Origin: Rubrivirga sp. | GTDB taxonomy: Bacteria; Actinomycetota; Actinomycetes; S36-B12 | Assembly: GCA_002729215.1 (NCBI GenBank) | Contig: PBTV01000019.1 | Coordinates: forward strand, 32,475 to 72,012 | Length of the DNA: 39,538 nucleotides | Reading direction: 5' to 3' | Shown: positions 18,374 to 28,200 of the stretch, one piece after another | How the letters are laid out: the number at the start of each line of letters is the position of its first letter | Numbering within the stretch: position 1 is the first letter of the stretch | The notes under the pieces: generated by a model | Database searches by the model: none | Told to the model about the DNA's origin: nothing | Seen by the model: the letters and a program-made list of their open reading frames with translations, nothing else | Translations under genes and position numbers: made by a program

Positions 18374-18748
18374 ATGACATTCGGGCAATCGATATCGACC
18401 TGCTTCTCAAACTTCGCGAACTTCCAGGGACGAGCCCGGCGCTCGAAGTTCTGGTGGTTGTTCCTCTTCAGCTCGGTCATCCTGTTCGTCGTTCAAGTCT
18501 TGCTCGCTTTCGCGCCCGATGGCTTTCCGGACAGCACCGCATTCGCCGTCACTGCCTCCAGCATCATCGGGATAGTTCTGCTCATCCCCTTCTACGCAGT
18601 TGATGCCCGGCGCCTGCACGACACAGGCAAAAGCGGCTGGCTCCAGCTCCTCGTGCTGATTCCCTGCGCGGGCGCGATCATCCTGTATGTCCTCTGGGCG
18701 CAGGCAGGATCGGAAGTGGACAACCAGTACGGGGCTCCTCCGGCCTAA
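18374..18748 (+). CDS. DUF805-family membrane protein
   Basis: A 124-aa protein. NFQGRARRSKFWWLFLF is the typical DUF805 N-terminal motif, followed by helices at about 26-46, 56-76 and 88-108 and the conserved DARRLHDTGKSGW loop between the second and third. This is a widespread small inner-membrane family of unknown function. ATG 18374 has GGAG 7 nt upstream. Confidence 0.85.
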   Translation: MTFGQSISTCFSNFANFQGRARRSKFWWLFLFSSVILFVVQVLLAFAPDGFPDSTAFAVTASSIIGIVLLIPFYAVDARRLHDTGKSGWLQLLVLIPCAGAIILYVLWAQAGSEVDNQYGAPPA

Positions 18749-18753
18749 AATGA

Positions 18754-18855
18754 ATGACTGATCCGCAGTGGGTTCCTCTCGCGGGGACCGTGACGTTACT
18801 CACCACACCCTGCTGTGGGTTCTGCGTGCCGAGCCAACCGCGCTGGGCTACCTAA
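18754..18855 (+). pseudogene. truncated duplicate of the mycoredoxin N-terminus
   Basis: A 33-codon frame (MTDPQWVPLAGTVTLLTTPC, then CGFCVPSQ and a stop 9 codons later) copies the start of the intact mycoredoxin 571 bp downstream. Over 44 nt (18784-18827 against 19355-19398) I count 39 identical bases by eye, including the active-site CGFC codons. After CGFCV the similarity stops and a TAA follows. The Trp before CGFC is Cys here. The TAA overlaps the TAAACT hexamer in front of the next gene. It is either a decayed duplicate or, less likely, a tiny expressed peptide. Confidence 0.7.
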
Positions 18856-18864
18856 ACTTGGAGC

Positions 18865-19275
18865 ATGAATGCGGCTCAGCAGGCGCTGTTGCTTTCGATG
18901 GGCGCGCATCTCGGCTTTCAGGCCGTCGTCACTGTCGTGGTGTACCCGACACTTCTTGAGGTCTCGCCGGCTGACTGGCAACGCCGCCACACCGCGCATT
19001 CCAAGCGAATCGCGTTCGTCGTTGTCCCCATGTACGTCGCTGTCATTTCGGCTCTCACCTGGTCTCTCTCGTCAATGGGTTGGTCGCCGGCCCTGGTCTT
19101 GGCAATCTGCGCGATCTTGTTGGTCCTGTTAACAACCGGACTCGTTGCAGCACCTCTGCACAAGACATTGGCGAGAGACGGCCCGACTGCCCAACTCAAG
19201 CGACGCCTCCGGCGAGCGGATGCCATCCGCTTCAGCGGCGCCGCACTCGCGTGCGTCGCAGCCATCTTCGTCTAG
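18865..19275 (+). CDS. four-helix membrane protein, unknown function
   Basis: A 136-aa protein with hydrophobic stretches at about residues 12-30, 49-70, 73-96 and 119-136 and a basic loop (LKRRLRRADAIR) before the last. Conserved-looking features are WQRRHTAHSKRIAFVVVPMY and AAPLHKTLARDG. ATG 18865 follows TAAACT plus 6 nt; the GGAG one base before the ATG is too close to serve as a ribosome site. It lies between the truncated and the intact mycoredoxin. I do not recognise the family with confidence. Confidence 0.65.
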   Translation: MNAAQQALLLSMGAHLGFQAVVTVVVYPTLLEVSPADWQRRHTAHSKRIAFVVVPMYVAVISALTWSLSSMGWSPALVLAICAILLVLLTTGLVAAPLHKTLARDGPTAQLKRRLRRADAIRFSGAALACVAAIFV

Positions 19276-19324
19276 TCCGCCGGGGTCGTAGGGCATGCCA
19301 TGTCCATTCCTTTACGTTGATCGC

Positions 19325-19588
19325 ATGGACGTCACCCCCTGGACTCCCGCTGGCGGGACCGTGACAATGTTCACCACACCCTGGTGTGGGTTCTGCGTCA
19401 GACTCAAGCGGCAGCTCACCGACGCGGACATTTCCTTCACGGAGGTGGATATCGAGCAGACACCCGATGCCGCGGTTTTCGTTGAAAGCCAGAATGACGG
19501 CAATCAAACGGTACCGACCGTCGTCTTCCCCGACGGCTCCACCGCGACGAACCCGTCGCTGGCCGATGTGACATCCAGACTCGCGTGA
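19325..19588 (+). CDS. mrx1: mycoredoxin-like glutaredoxin
   Basis: An 87-aa protein with a thioredoxin fold: TVTMFTTPWCGFCVRLKRQL carries the CGFC dithiol near residue 20, then EVDIEQTPDA, and TVPTVVFPDG with the cis-Pro. The position beside nudC and uvrD2 matches mycobacterial mrx1, which reduces mycothiol-mixed disulfides. ATG 19325 follows TACGTT plus 6 nt. Three GTGACT heptamer copies in tandem lie around its stop codon (19581-19604). Confidence 0.85.
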   Translation: MDVTPWTPAGGTVTMFTTPWCGFCVRLKRQLTDADISFTEVDIEQTPDAAVFVESQNDGNQTVPTVVFPDGSTATNPSLADVTSRLA

Positions 19589-19692
19589 CTCGTGACTCGT
19601 GACTGGTGGCGCGGGTGTCGTCTAGGAGGCCTGCTGCGTGCCGGGCGCGACATCGTGCCGTCGAAGCCATCGATGGGGCGTTACCGGCCGCG

Positions 19693-20643
19693 CTAACGGC
19701 TCGGCTTGATCAACGGCCGGCTCCAATCACCCGGTAGCGGCTCGCCGTACCAGCGCTCGATGAGTTTGCGGGCGATGCTGACCGCTGGAGGAAGCGATAC
19801 CTCACCGGTCGCGCAGGCCTGTGCTAACTCGGCTCGCGAGAGCCACCGGGCCTCTGCGATCTCCTCCCCATCCACATCGATCGATGGATCGGAAGCGAAC
19901 GCGTGATAGCCGAGCATCAGCGAAGCAGGGAAAGGCCACGGTTGGCTGCCGAGGTACTGCAGATCCTCCGGCCGGGTGCCGATGCGCACACCCGACTCCT
20001 CCTCCACCTCGCGTCGGACCGCCGCTTCGGCCGACTCTCCCGCCTCGACGAATCCCGCGAGCGTGGAAAACCACGTAGGCTCCCAGCGGACCTGGCGGCC
20101 GAGGAGCGCCCGATCATCGTCGTCGCGGACCAGGACGATGACGGCAGGATCGGTGCGCGGAAAATGCGACGAATCATCGACAGGGCAGTACCGCGACCAG
20201 CCTGCATCGCGCCACGTCACGCCGCCGCCGCACTGAGGACAGTGACGGTGGTTGCGCGACCAGTTATCCAGCGCCACCGATGCCACCATCAATCCGGCAT
20301 CCATGGCATCCAGGCTGGAGCCCGACATGCGAAGGTCTGCCCACCGGTGAGAGTCGGCTAGCGCGGGAGCCTCGTCGTAGTGCGCGCAGAAGTACGCGAC
20401 GCCGTCGGCGTCGATCCCCAGCAGCGATGTCAGGACGTGCTCGGGAACCGAAGCATCGAGGGCGAGCCGATCCCCGTCGATGGCCGCGGTGCCCTGGTGC
20501 ACACGGACGAATCGACTCGATGGATCAACGCGGGCGCCATCAACCCATGCCTGGTCGGTGCGTCGCTCGGCAGCCCGGTCGATGGCGGAGCGGGCGAGCA
20601 CGAGATCATCCAGCAGCCACCACCGCGGATCCGACATTCGCAC
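19693..20643 (-). CDS. nudC: NADH/NAD+ pyrophosphatase, NUDIX family
   Basis: A 316-aa protein. An N-terminal NudC-like domain is followed by a zinc-ribbon region (CPQCGG, then RYCPVD), the Nudix box GFVEAGES to REVEEESGV, and the diagnostic SQPWPFPAS motif for NAD(H) substrates. The fourth zinc ligand expected in CxxC is Asp here (CPVD), so metal binding may differ. It hydrolyses NAD(H) to NMN(H) and AMP and can act as an RNA decapping enzyme in the family. GTG 20643 has GGGGAG 5 nt upstream; ATG 20637 is the alternative. In mycobacteria it also sits between mrx1 and adnB. Confidence 0.9.
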   Translation of the reverse strand: MRMSDPRWWLLDDLVLARSAIDRAAERRTDQAWVDGARVDPSSRFVRVHQGTAAIDGDRLALDASVPEHVLTSLLGIDADGVAYFCAHYDEAPALADSHRWADLRMSGSSLDAMDAGLMVASVALDNWSRNHRHCPQCGGGVTWRDAGWSRYCPVDDSSHFPRTDPAVIVLVRDDDDRALLGRQVRWEPTWFSTLAGFVEAGESAEAAVRREVEEESGVRIGTRPEDLQYLGSQPWPFPASLMLGYHAFASDPSIDVDGEEIAEARWLSRAELAQACATGEVSLPPAVSIARKLIERWYGEPLPGDWSRPLIKPSR

Positions 20644-20686
20644 GAGATCTCCCCACTAACGATGGAGGCGAGCCTAGGGTGTCGAC

Positions 20687-21955
20687 GTGAGCGTGTTCAT
20701 CCGCCAGTTGACGGGAATCCGCTTCGTCGCCGCGTTCTGGGTGTTCGCCTACCACTTGCAAGGGCCGTTCAACGTTCTCGGCCTGTTGTCGATACCGGTC
20801 ATGGGCGACGTCATGCGGGTTGGTCGCCTCGGCGTGGACCTGTTCTTCGCGTTGTCCGGCTTCATCCTGACCCACACCTACCTCACGCGCATGGGTTCAT
20901 CGATTCGCGGGAGCGCCACGCTGCGCTTTTGGTGGCTGCGCTTGGCCCGGATCTACCCCGTGCACCTGGTGATGCTCGTCGTCGCTGGCCTCGCGGTTTT
21001 CGCTCAAGCCCGCGTTCTGGGTGAGGACATCGATCGTGACTGGTGGAACCCGATCGACTTCATCAAAAACCTTCTGCTAATTCAAGAATGGGGACCCAAC
21101 CCCGAACGCGGGTGGAATTTCGTCGCATGGTCGTTGTCCATGGAGTGGCTTGCCTACCTCGTGTTCCCCCTGCTGGTGCTGATCTTGTGGAGGATGCACA
21201 AGAAAGTGCCCACGTTCGTCTTGGTGATCGCGTGGTTCGCGGTCCTCGCACCGCTGGTCGGCTACGGGTTAGGCACGTCCGATCCCTACTACACGAACAA
21301 CTGGGGATCGACCTATCGCATCGCCTCGGAATTCACCGCCGGAGCTCTGACCTATCTCATCGTCCAGCGGCTGTCGGAGCGCGAACGCATTCACTCCCCC
21401 GCCGCGTGGTTGTCCGCCATACTCCCCGCGCTGGTCGTAGCAGGGGCGGTGTTCCTGGCGTGGCTTCCGGCGGCCCAACCACCGGCGAACGCCATCAACC
21501 CGGACGCAGAACCACTGCCGCCGTATTTCCATCTCGCCCTCGTACCACTGCTGGTGGCGTGGATCGGGGCTTTGGCGCTTGCTCGCTCGGGTGTGGCGCG
21601 GGCTCTTTCGACCCGCACCCTGGTGCTCGGTGGGTTCGTCTCCTACTCCCTTTACATGACCCACTTGGTGTGGATGGGGTTGTGGCGGGCGGGGATGAAC
21701 GTTGCCGGAATCGAGTCGGGCGCTATGTATGCCGCCGGGGTCGTGGTGCTGATTGTTGGCGCCCTCGTCATCGCGTGGCTGATGTGGAAGGTGGTCGAAG
21801 AGCCGGCTCGTGAATGGATGCGAGGTCTCGTGGGTACGCGCAGTACTCCCACCGAGGAGGCGGGCGAGGAGATCATCGAGGGTGCCACGGAGGGAAATCC
21901 CGCGCGCGGTGCGCCGATCCATCCGGTGGCGATCCCGGAGACCGACGAGCGCTAG
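20687..21955 (+). CDS. acyltransferase-3 family membrane protein
   Basis: A 422-aa protein with about ten helices. RQLTGIRFVAAFWVFAYHL carries the conserved N-terminal His of the family, and RLGVDLFFALSGFILTHTYL and RLARIYPVHLV are further signatures. The C-terminal 45 residues are a soluble acidic tail. Such proteins O-acylate extracytoplasmic sugars or lipids; the substrate is unknown. GTG 20687 follows TAGGGT plus 6 nt. It converges on adnB with a 4-bp stop overlap (CTAG). Confidence 0.88.
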   Translation: MSVFIRQLTGIRFVAAFWVFAYHLQGPFNVLGLLSIPVMGDVMRVGRLGVDLFFALSGFILTHTYLTRMGSSIRGSATLRFWWLRLARIYPVHLVMLVVAGLAVFAQARVLGEDIDRDWWNPIDFIKNLLLIQEWGPNPERGWNFVAWSLSMEWLAYLVFPLLVLILWRMHKKVPTFVLVIAWFAVLAPLVGYGLGTSDPYYTNNWGSTYRIASEFTAGALTYLIVQRLSERERIHSPAAWLSAILPALVVAGAVFLAWLPAAQPPANAINPDAEPLPPYFHLALVPLLVAWIGALALARSGVARALSTRTLVLGGFVSYSLYMTHLVWMGLWRAGMNVAGIESGAMYAAGVVVLIVGALVIAWLMWKVVEEPAREWMRGLVGTRSTPTEEAGEEIIEGATEGNPARGAPIHPVAIPETDER

Positions 21956-24900
21956 TCGAGAGCGAGGAGGGACTCGACCTCCGCGTCGGTGTCCGGGCGA
22001 ATCTCATCCCCCGTCGCCACCATCACGAACGCGGCATCGACGTCTCGCCACGAGACTCCCGCGATCTGGGCCCACGCGAGCCGGTACACGGCCAACTGTC
22101 GGGAGTCAATCGACGCGGTCCCTCCCGTTTTCCAATCCACTACCTCGAACCGGTCTTCCTCGGCGAAGACGGCGTCGATACGGCCGTTGATAACCCGGCC
22201 GCCCAGGACCACCGAGAAGCCGCGCTCAACGCCTACCGGCTCGCGCCCTGCGTACCGCGTGTTCGCGAACGCCTCCTTCAACTTTTCCAACTGCGCGTCC
22301 GAGGTGATGTCTTTGTCGGCGGCCCCGGGGAGATCATCGACAGCCATCAGCGACTGCTGGCCGAACATGGTTTCGACCCAGGCGTGCCACGCGACACCCC
22401 GCGTCGCAGCCCGAGATGGTTGACGCGGCATGGGTCGCAGCAGATCGAGGGCAACGGCATCCGGCTCCCGGAGTGCGCGCAGGAACGTCGTCGCGCCGAC
22501 GTGTTCACCGAGCCGCACGACGTGCTCGTCCACCTGGTCCAAGCGGTGATCCTCCATCAACGCTTCGTAGGTCTCATGCCACACCCGCACCCGCTGCTCA
22601 TCCGCGGTTTCTCCACCGCCGCTGGACTCATTCAGCGATAGCGACTCGGTCACGGCGATGGGTTCGGTGGTGTTCGTGGCCTGCACCGCTGCCGCGGCCT
22701 GCGTGAGTTCCGCGCGCAGTGATGGGACGACCGGCTGCGGCCAGGACACGCCCCCATTTCCGGTGATCGGGTTGTCGGCACCGTCGGGCGGCGCGGGTGC
22801 CCACATCACGACCCGGCACATGTCCGGATCGGCGGATTCGACCGCCGCTCGGATCTGCTGCAGGAAGCGATGCGGCCCGCGGGGTTTGCTTTGCCCGGCG
22901 CCCCACCAATGCCCAGTGACGGTCAGCGACTCCTCGGCACGGGTGAGTGCGACGTACGCGAGGCGCTCGTTGTTGCGCTCCTCCAGAGCGCGAAGATGAT
23001 CGGCGTACCGGTCGCTTTGCTTACTGATCGATTCCCCATCAGCGTCCGGGAAGACAGCGAGGTGCGGGGGAACGTCACGTCGCAACGGCCACGGAACCAC
23101 CCCCGGGCTGGTGAGCCAGCGGCCACGGGGCTTACCCCCGGGGAACGCTTTCTCACAGACGAAGGGAACGAAGACGTGAGTGAACTCCAGCCCCTTGGCG
23201 GCGAATACGGTCATGATTTCGACCGCTCCCGGGACCCGGGGTCGGGTGTGGGGAATGGTGACGTTGAATCGTTCGGCGTCACGCAGCCAGGTGAGGAACC
23301 CTCCTAGGCTCACGCGGCCGTCGATTTCGGTCACGGACGCGGCCAGGGCGTGGAAGTCGTCAAGCGCCGAGGTCGATGTTCCGCTCGGATCGGCGAGCGC
23401 GGCCTCGACGTCGACTCCGAGCTCACGAACAGCGCGCGCGATGAAGTCGCTGATCGGCTCGCTGGTGTGCGCACGCATCCGCGTCACCAAATCCGACACC
23501 TCCGCGAACGCTTCGATGGCGCGCGGCGAGTAGTGCTCGGTCGGCCCGGGATCAGCCAGAGCATCAGCGAGCGCGGTCACCTCTACTGCGTCGCTCCCCG
23601 CAACGGCATCGTTGAGATCGTCGTGGATGGAGTCGGTGTCGCGTCGGCCGTGCCCACCGGCGAGCGCGTAGGCGCGCTCACCTAACACCGCGAGGTCCCG
23701 AGCGCCTACCCGCCAGCGGGCCCCGGCCAACAGGCGCACCAGCGATGTGTTCGCTGTCGGTTCGTGCACCACTTCGAGCAGCGCCCGCGTGTCGGCGACC
23801 GCCGGATCAGCCAGCAGGGCGGCCGCTCCGGTCACCCGGGTAGGAATCCCCCGCGCTCGCAGGGCCCGATCAACGCGCCGGATGTTCTTCCCCGTTGTGC
23901 ACAGGACCGCGATCGACTCGTCGGAGCCATTGACCGACGCACGTCGCTTCTCAACCGCGGCGTGCACCTCACCCACGCGGGTAGCGAGGAACTCCACTTC
24001 GGTCTCGATGGTGTCGAACAATCCGACGTCCACCCGTGCGGATGACGCGTCACCTGGTGGGATGAGCGGGTCGGCTCCCGCGTGTTCGGCGCGCAGGTCG
24101 GTGGAGATCTCATTGGCCACATGCAAAACAGCCGGTCCGGAGCGTCGATTCTCGGCAAGCGAATACCGCGAGGCGGGGCGCTGGTCGGTCCGCGGGAAGT
24201 GCTGCGGAAAGGACTCGATGTTGTCCACACTGGCTCCACGCCAGGAGTAGATAGCCTGACAGGGATCTCCGACGGCAGTGACGGGAAATCCGTCCCCGAA
24301 CAACGTCTGCAGCAATTGTCGTTGCGCGATGGATGTGTCTTGGTACTCGTCCAACAGCACGATGTCCAAGCGAGAGCGAATGTCGCCGATGGTGTCAGGG
24401 AATTGGTCGACGATGCGTTGAGCGAGGCGGACCTGATCGATGTACTCCCACAGATCGCGGGTGGTCTTGTACTCGCGCCACCGCTCGATGAGCACGGCCA
24501 GCATCATTCGGTCCCGCGCCTTCTCGGCAATCTCTCGAGCTATTCCGCGCCCGGAACCGAGCACATCGAGCTGCGCGATAAGTGCGCGATCGTGTTCAAC
24601 GACACCGCGCGGATCGATGGCGAGTTCACTCAATTCGCTATCGAGGCGGAGCATGAGATCGGTGACATCCATCGGGCGGCGACCCATACGAGCCAGGCCC
24701 TCGCCGACCTCGTCGTCATTTAGTGAACACACCATTCGATAGGCATGCTGGTAGCGAAGACCGTCGGTCAACAACGTGGCTTTGGGCTCGTGTCCGATGC
24801 GCAATCCGTAATCCGTCACCACCCGCGAGGCGAACGCGTTGTAGGTGAAGACCGAAGGCTCGGCCTCGGCAAAGCCGACGGAGGCGACTCGTGACCGGAT

Positions 24901-25200
24901 GGACGAAACGAGTGCGGACGCAGCCTTGTTCGTGAAGGTCAGACCCAGGACGCGGCCCGGATCCACCGCGCCGATCGCGCTGAGATAGGCAACGCGCGCC
25001 GACATAGACGTCGTCTTTCCGGTGCCAGCCCCCGCGACGATCACGCCCGGAGCGAGCGGCGCACTGACGGCTTCCCATTGACTATCGCTCAAGTGGAAAC
25101 CGAGGACCGCATCGAGCCCGCCTCGGTCCATGTCCAAGGGCACGGCGTGATTCGCCGAGGCGTTATTCACATTGTCGCCGCTCACGTTGTCGCCGCTCAT
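21952..25200 (-). CDS. adnB: AdnB-like helicase-nuclease subunit
   Basis: A 1082-aa SF1 helicase with Walker [13 protein letters not shown] near residue 56, DEYQD motif II, QAIYSWRGA and VALTRAEE motif VI. The C-terminal RecB-type nuclease has VVDWKTGG at 1020-1027 with catalytic Asp1022 and Lys1024, preceded by GRIDAVF. AdnAB is the actinobacterial double-strand-break resection motor-nuclease, and AdnB (Rv3201c, ~1100 aa) is its lead motor. The start ATG overlaps the adnA stop by 4 nt (ATGA), so the two subunits are translationally coupled. Two GDNV repeats open the protein. Confidence 0.92.
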   Translation of the reverse strand: MSGDNVSGDNVNNASANHAVPLDMDRGGLDAVLGFHLSDSQWEAVSAPLAPGVIVAGAGTGKTTSMSARVAYLSAIGAVDPGRVLGLTFTNKAASALVSSIRSRVASVGFAEAEPSVFTYNAFASRVVTDYGLRIGHEPKATLLTDGLRYQHAYRMVCSLNDDEVGEGLARMGRRPMDVTDLMLRLDSELSELAIDPRGVVEHDRALIAQLDVLGSGRGIAREIAEKARDRMMLAVLIERWREYKTTRDLWEYIDQVRLAQRIVDQFPDTIGDIRSRLDIVLLDEYQDTSIAQRQLLQTLFGDGFPVTAVGDPCQAIYSWRGASVDNIESFPQHFPRTDQRPASRYSLAENRRSGPAVLHVANEISTDLRAEHAGADPLIPPGDASSARVDVGLFDTIETEVEFLATRVGEVHAAVEKRRASVNGSDESIAVLCTTGKNIRRVDRALRARGIPTRVTGAAALLADPAVADTRALLEVVHEPTANTSLVRLLAGARWRVGARDLAVLGERAYALAGGHGRRDTDSIHDDLNDAVAGSDAVEVTALADALADPGPTEHYSPRAIEAFAEVSDLVTRMRAHTSEPISDFIARAVRELGVDVEAALADPSGTSTSALDDFHALAASVTEIDGRVSLGGFLTWLRDAERFNVTIPHTRPRVPGAVEIMTVFAAKGLEFTHVFVPFVCEKAFPGGKPRGRWLTSPGVVPWPLRRDVPPHLAVFPDADGESISKQSDRYADHLRALEERNNERLAYVALTRAEESLTVTGHWWGAGQSKPRGPHRFLQQIRAAVESADPDMCRVVMWAPAPPDGADNPITGNGGVSWPQPVVPSLRAELTQAAAAVQATNTTEPIAVTESLSLNESSGGGETADEQRVRVWHETYEALMEDHRLDQVDEHVVRLGEHVGATTFLRALREPDAVALDLLRPMPRQPSRAATRGVAWHAWVETMFGQQSLMAVDDLPGAADKDITSDAQLEKLKEAFANTRYAGREPVGVERGFSVVLGGRVINGRIDAVFAEEDRFEVVDWKTGGTASIDSRQLAVYRLAWAQIAGVSWRDVDAAFVMVATGDEIRPDTDAEVESLLALD

Positions 25201-28200
25201 TCGTCGTCACCGCTAACATCCATCACGTCGTTGACATCGCCCACTAGATCAATGACAGACACCTCGGGCGTCTTGGCCGGGCACATGCCAGCGAAGTCAC
25301 AGAAGGTGCAGTGCTTTCCAGGCCGCGCCTCGATGCGTTCACGTCGAACCGTGTCCGCTGCCTCCCCAAGAGCGCGCTCGATCCACGTGACACCGTCCAG
25401 CCCATCTGGCCCACGAGGGTCATCGGTGGGGTCGGTGCTCAGCGGTAGCTGCATCTGCTGTTTCGGACCTGGATCCTTCGCGCCAGCGTCCATGCGCAAC
25501 TGAACAAGAGCAGCGCCTCCCACGTCGTGATGAGCGCCGTTCGCTGATTCGTACGCGTCGCGCAGCAGAAGTTGATACACCCCCAACTGCCCGTGTTCTG
25601 CAGTCTCCTTCTTCGTGGGACTGGACGAGGATGTCTTGAAGTCGATCGCCACCAAACGACCGTCGTCGTCTTCTTCGACGCGATCGAGGTAGCCCCGCAG
25701 GTGCACCGACTCCGAGGGTCCACCGGGGGTGGGGACGTCAAGGTCAGAGACGATGTGACGCTCGCTGTCGATGAAGGTTCTCTCGCGGGCCTCGTGATAG
25801 ATCAGGAATCGCTCCAGTGCGCGACGGGATTCAACTCGTTCGGACACCGAACGCCACGGTGCGTCGAAGTCGACCTCGCTCCACACCTGGTCGACGAAGG
25901 CCTCCATGGAGTGCAGGTCTTCGGGGATCTCTCCACGCGCCACATGGTCGGCAATCGCGTGCACGATGCTTCCGAATGCCGTCGCGCTCGAGCGAACAAC
26001 ATCGGCGTGCGCTTCGTGGTCGAGGAACCACTTCATCGAGCACTGCCGGATCGAATCCAACGAGGATCCGGATAGCGCAATGGGCTTATCGGGCGCCCGC
26101 AGCGGACGGGGCCCTTCGCTCACGTCGTTTAGGCCCCACCAGTTGGCTGGATCCGCGGCGGGGATCACCGGCGCGCCCGAACGGTCACGAAGGGTGGCGA
26201 TGCGAGCCAGTAGCGACGCCGCGTGCCGTCTCGTATCGGCGGACCTGTCGGTGTCCATCAAAGCACGCCGGCAGTCGACCACCAGTTGGCTCCAACTGGT
26301 GATCACGTCACCGCGGTGCGGCTGGGCTTCGACAGTGATCCCCGGCGAGTGGCCCCCGTAGTCGCGGTGTGGATTCCTGAGGCTTGTGCCGATCACGTCC
26401 GTGATGAATCTGCTCGGCCGATCTGCTCCCTCATCTGCGGAGTCGACGGGGAGAAGGGTGACCTGCTCGCGAGCACGGGTCATCGCCACGAAAAGTAGGT
26501 TGCGCTCTTCGCGCATCAGGTCCGGGGCCACACGATCTGCCGAGGCGAGTTCCTCGACGCCGAGTAGGGATCCGCGCGGTTGCACGTTCGGCCACCGACC
26601 TTCTTCGAGTCCGGTGATCCACACCCGTAACCACTCCAGCCCTTTGGCGCGGTGCACGGTCATGATCTGGACCATCGACTCTCGCTCCACTCGGGCGTGC
26701 GAGGACTCGGTGATCGACTCTGACGCGATGGACTGATCGCGCAACGTGTCGAGAAACGTGGTGACCGCATAAACGCCGCGGTAGCGCTCACTCAAACGCT
26801 CGGCTGACGCGAATAGCGCTATGACGGCGTCGAGATCGTGGTGGGCGCTCGCCGAGCCACCCAGCGCCGCGGCGCGCAGACGATCCGGCCAGCCATGCGC
26901 AATCGAGCCACCCGTCCAGGCGACCCACAGCACCTCACCTATCGATGCCCCGTGGGACACACCTTCGCGAACGGCGGCGAGAACGTCTCGTACTCGATCG
27001 ACGCTCGCGGCAATAGCGGAGACTGAATCGATGCCGGCGGGAGGAGCATCACGACCGAGCACCAGGTCCGCGACGAGCTCTCGCGCCTGCAGCACAGGCT
27101 CACCCGCGTCGCGACGCTGCGCGCGAAGCGCCCGGCCCAGTCGTCGAAGGTCCGAGACATCCATACGACCGATGGGGCCGAGCAACAGATCCTCGATCCG
27201 CTCTGGAGTTGCTGTTCGAGGCCGAGCGGCGATCTCGATGAGGGTCAGCAGCACTGCAACCGCCGGCTCCTCGTGCAGCGGCAACTCGTCGGCGGTGATG
27301 GAGGCAGGAACGCCGGCCACCGACAAGGCGCTCTCGACGCGTGCAAGATCATCCGCGGATCGAACGAGAACCGCCATGTCCTGCCACGCGAGGCGGTCGT
27401 GCACGTGGGCCGATCGAATCTGTTCGGCGATGTGCGCGTCACGGGAGGAATGCGTTGGACACGACAGCACGCGAACGGACCCCTGCATCGACGGGTCTTG
27501 GTCGACGAATTCGGGGGTGCGATGGTCGCGCTGCGCTTCAACCGGCAGGGCGCCGAGCGTTCGTGGTGCCAGGGCAGCCCGGGCCGCGTCGGCGATCACC
27601 GATCCGTAGCGGCGCACGGTGCGCAGCGCGATCACCGGCGCAGGTTGTCCCCCCGGCTGCCGAAACACATCTGGGAAGTCGAGGAATCCCTGCACCTGGG
27701 CTCCGCGGAACGCGTAGATCGCCTGGTCCGGGTCACCGACAGCCACCACCGAGCATCCCGGCCCGGCTATGCGACGCAGAAACTCGACCTGAAGAGGGTC
27801 GGTGTCTTGGAACTCATCGACGTAGACCGCGGTGATCCGCTCGTGTAGTTGCCGGCGCACCGATTCATCGCCGGTCAGGAGTACGGCTCTTCGCATCAAC
27901 TCGGCGTAGTCCATGACGTTGTGGAGGACCATTACGTCCTCTTCCTGCTCCGCGATGTCCGCAACGGCTTTCCACTCCGGACGTGCATGCTCCGCGGCCA
28001 GTGCTCGCAAACGCCCCGGAGTGATGTCTCGCTCGCGCATTCGTGCGATCAGGGAACGCACCTCGGCGGCGAAACCCTGGGTGGCGATGGCTTCCTGCAG
28101 TTCCTGCGGCCATGCGATGGAGGCGTCCTCCCTGCTTCCCATGATCAGTTCGCGAATCCGTTGATCCTCCTCGGCACCCGACAACAAGCGCGGCGGATCG

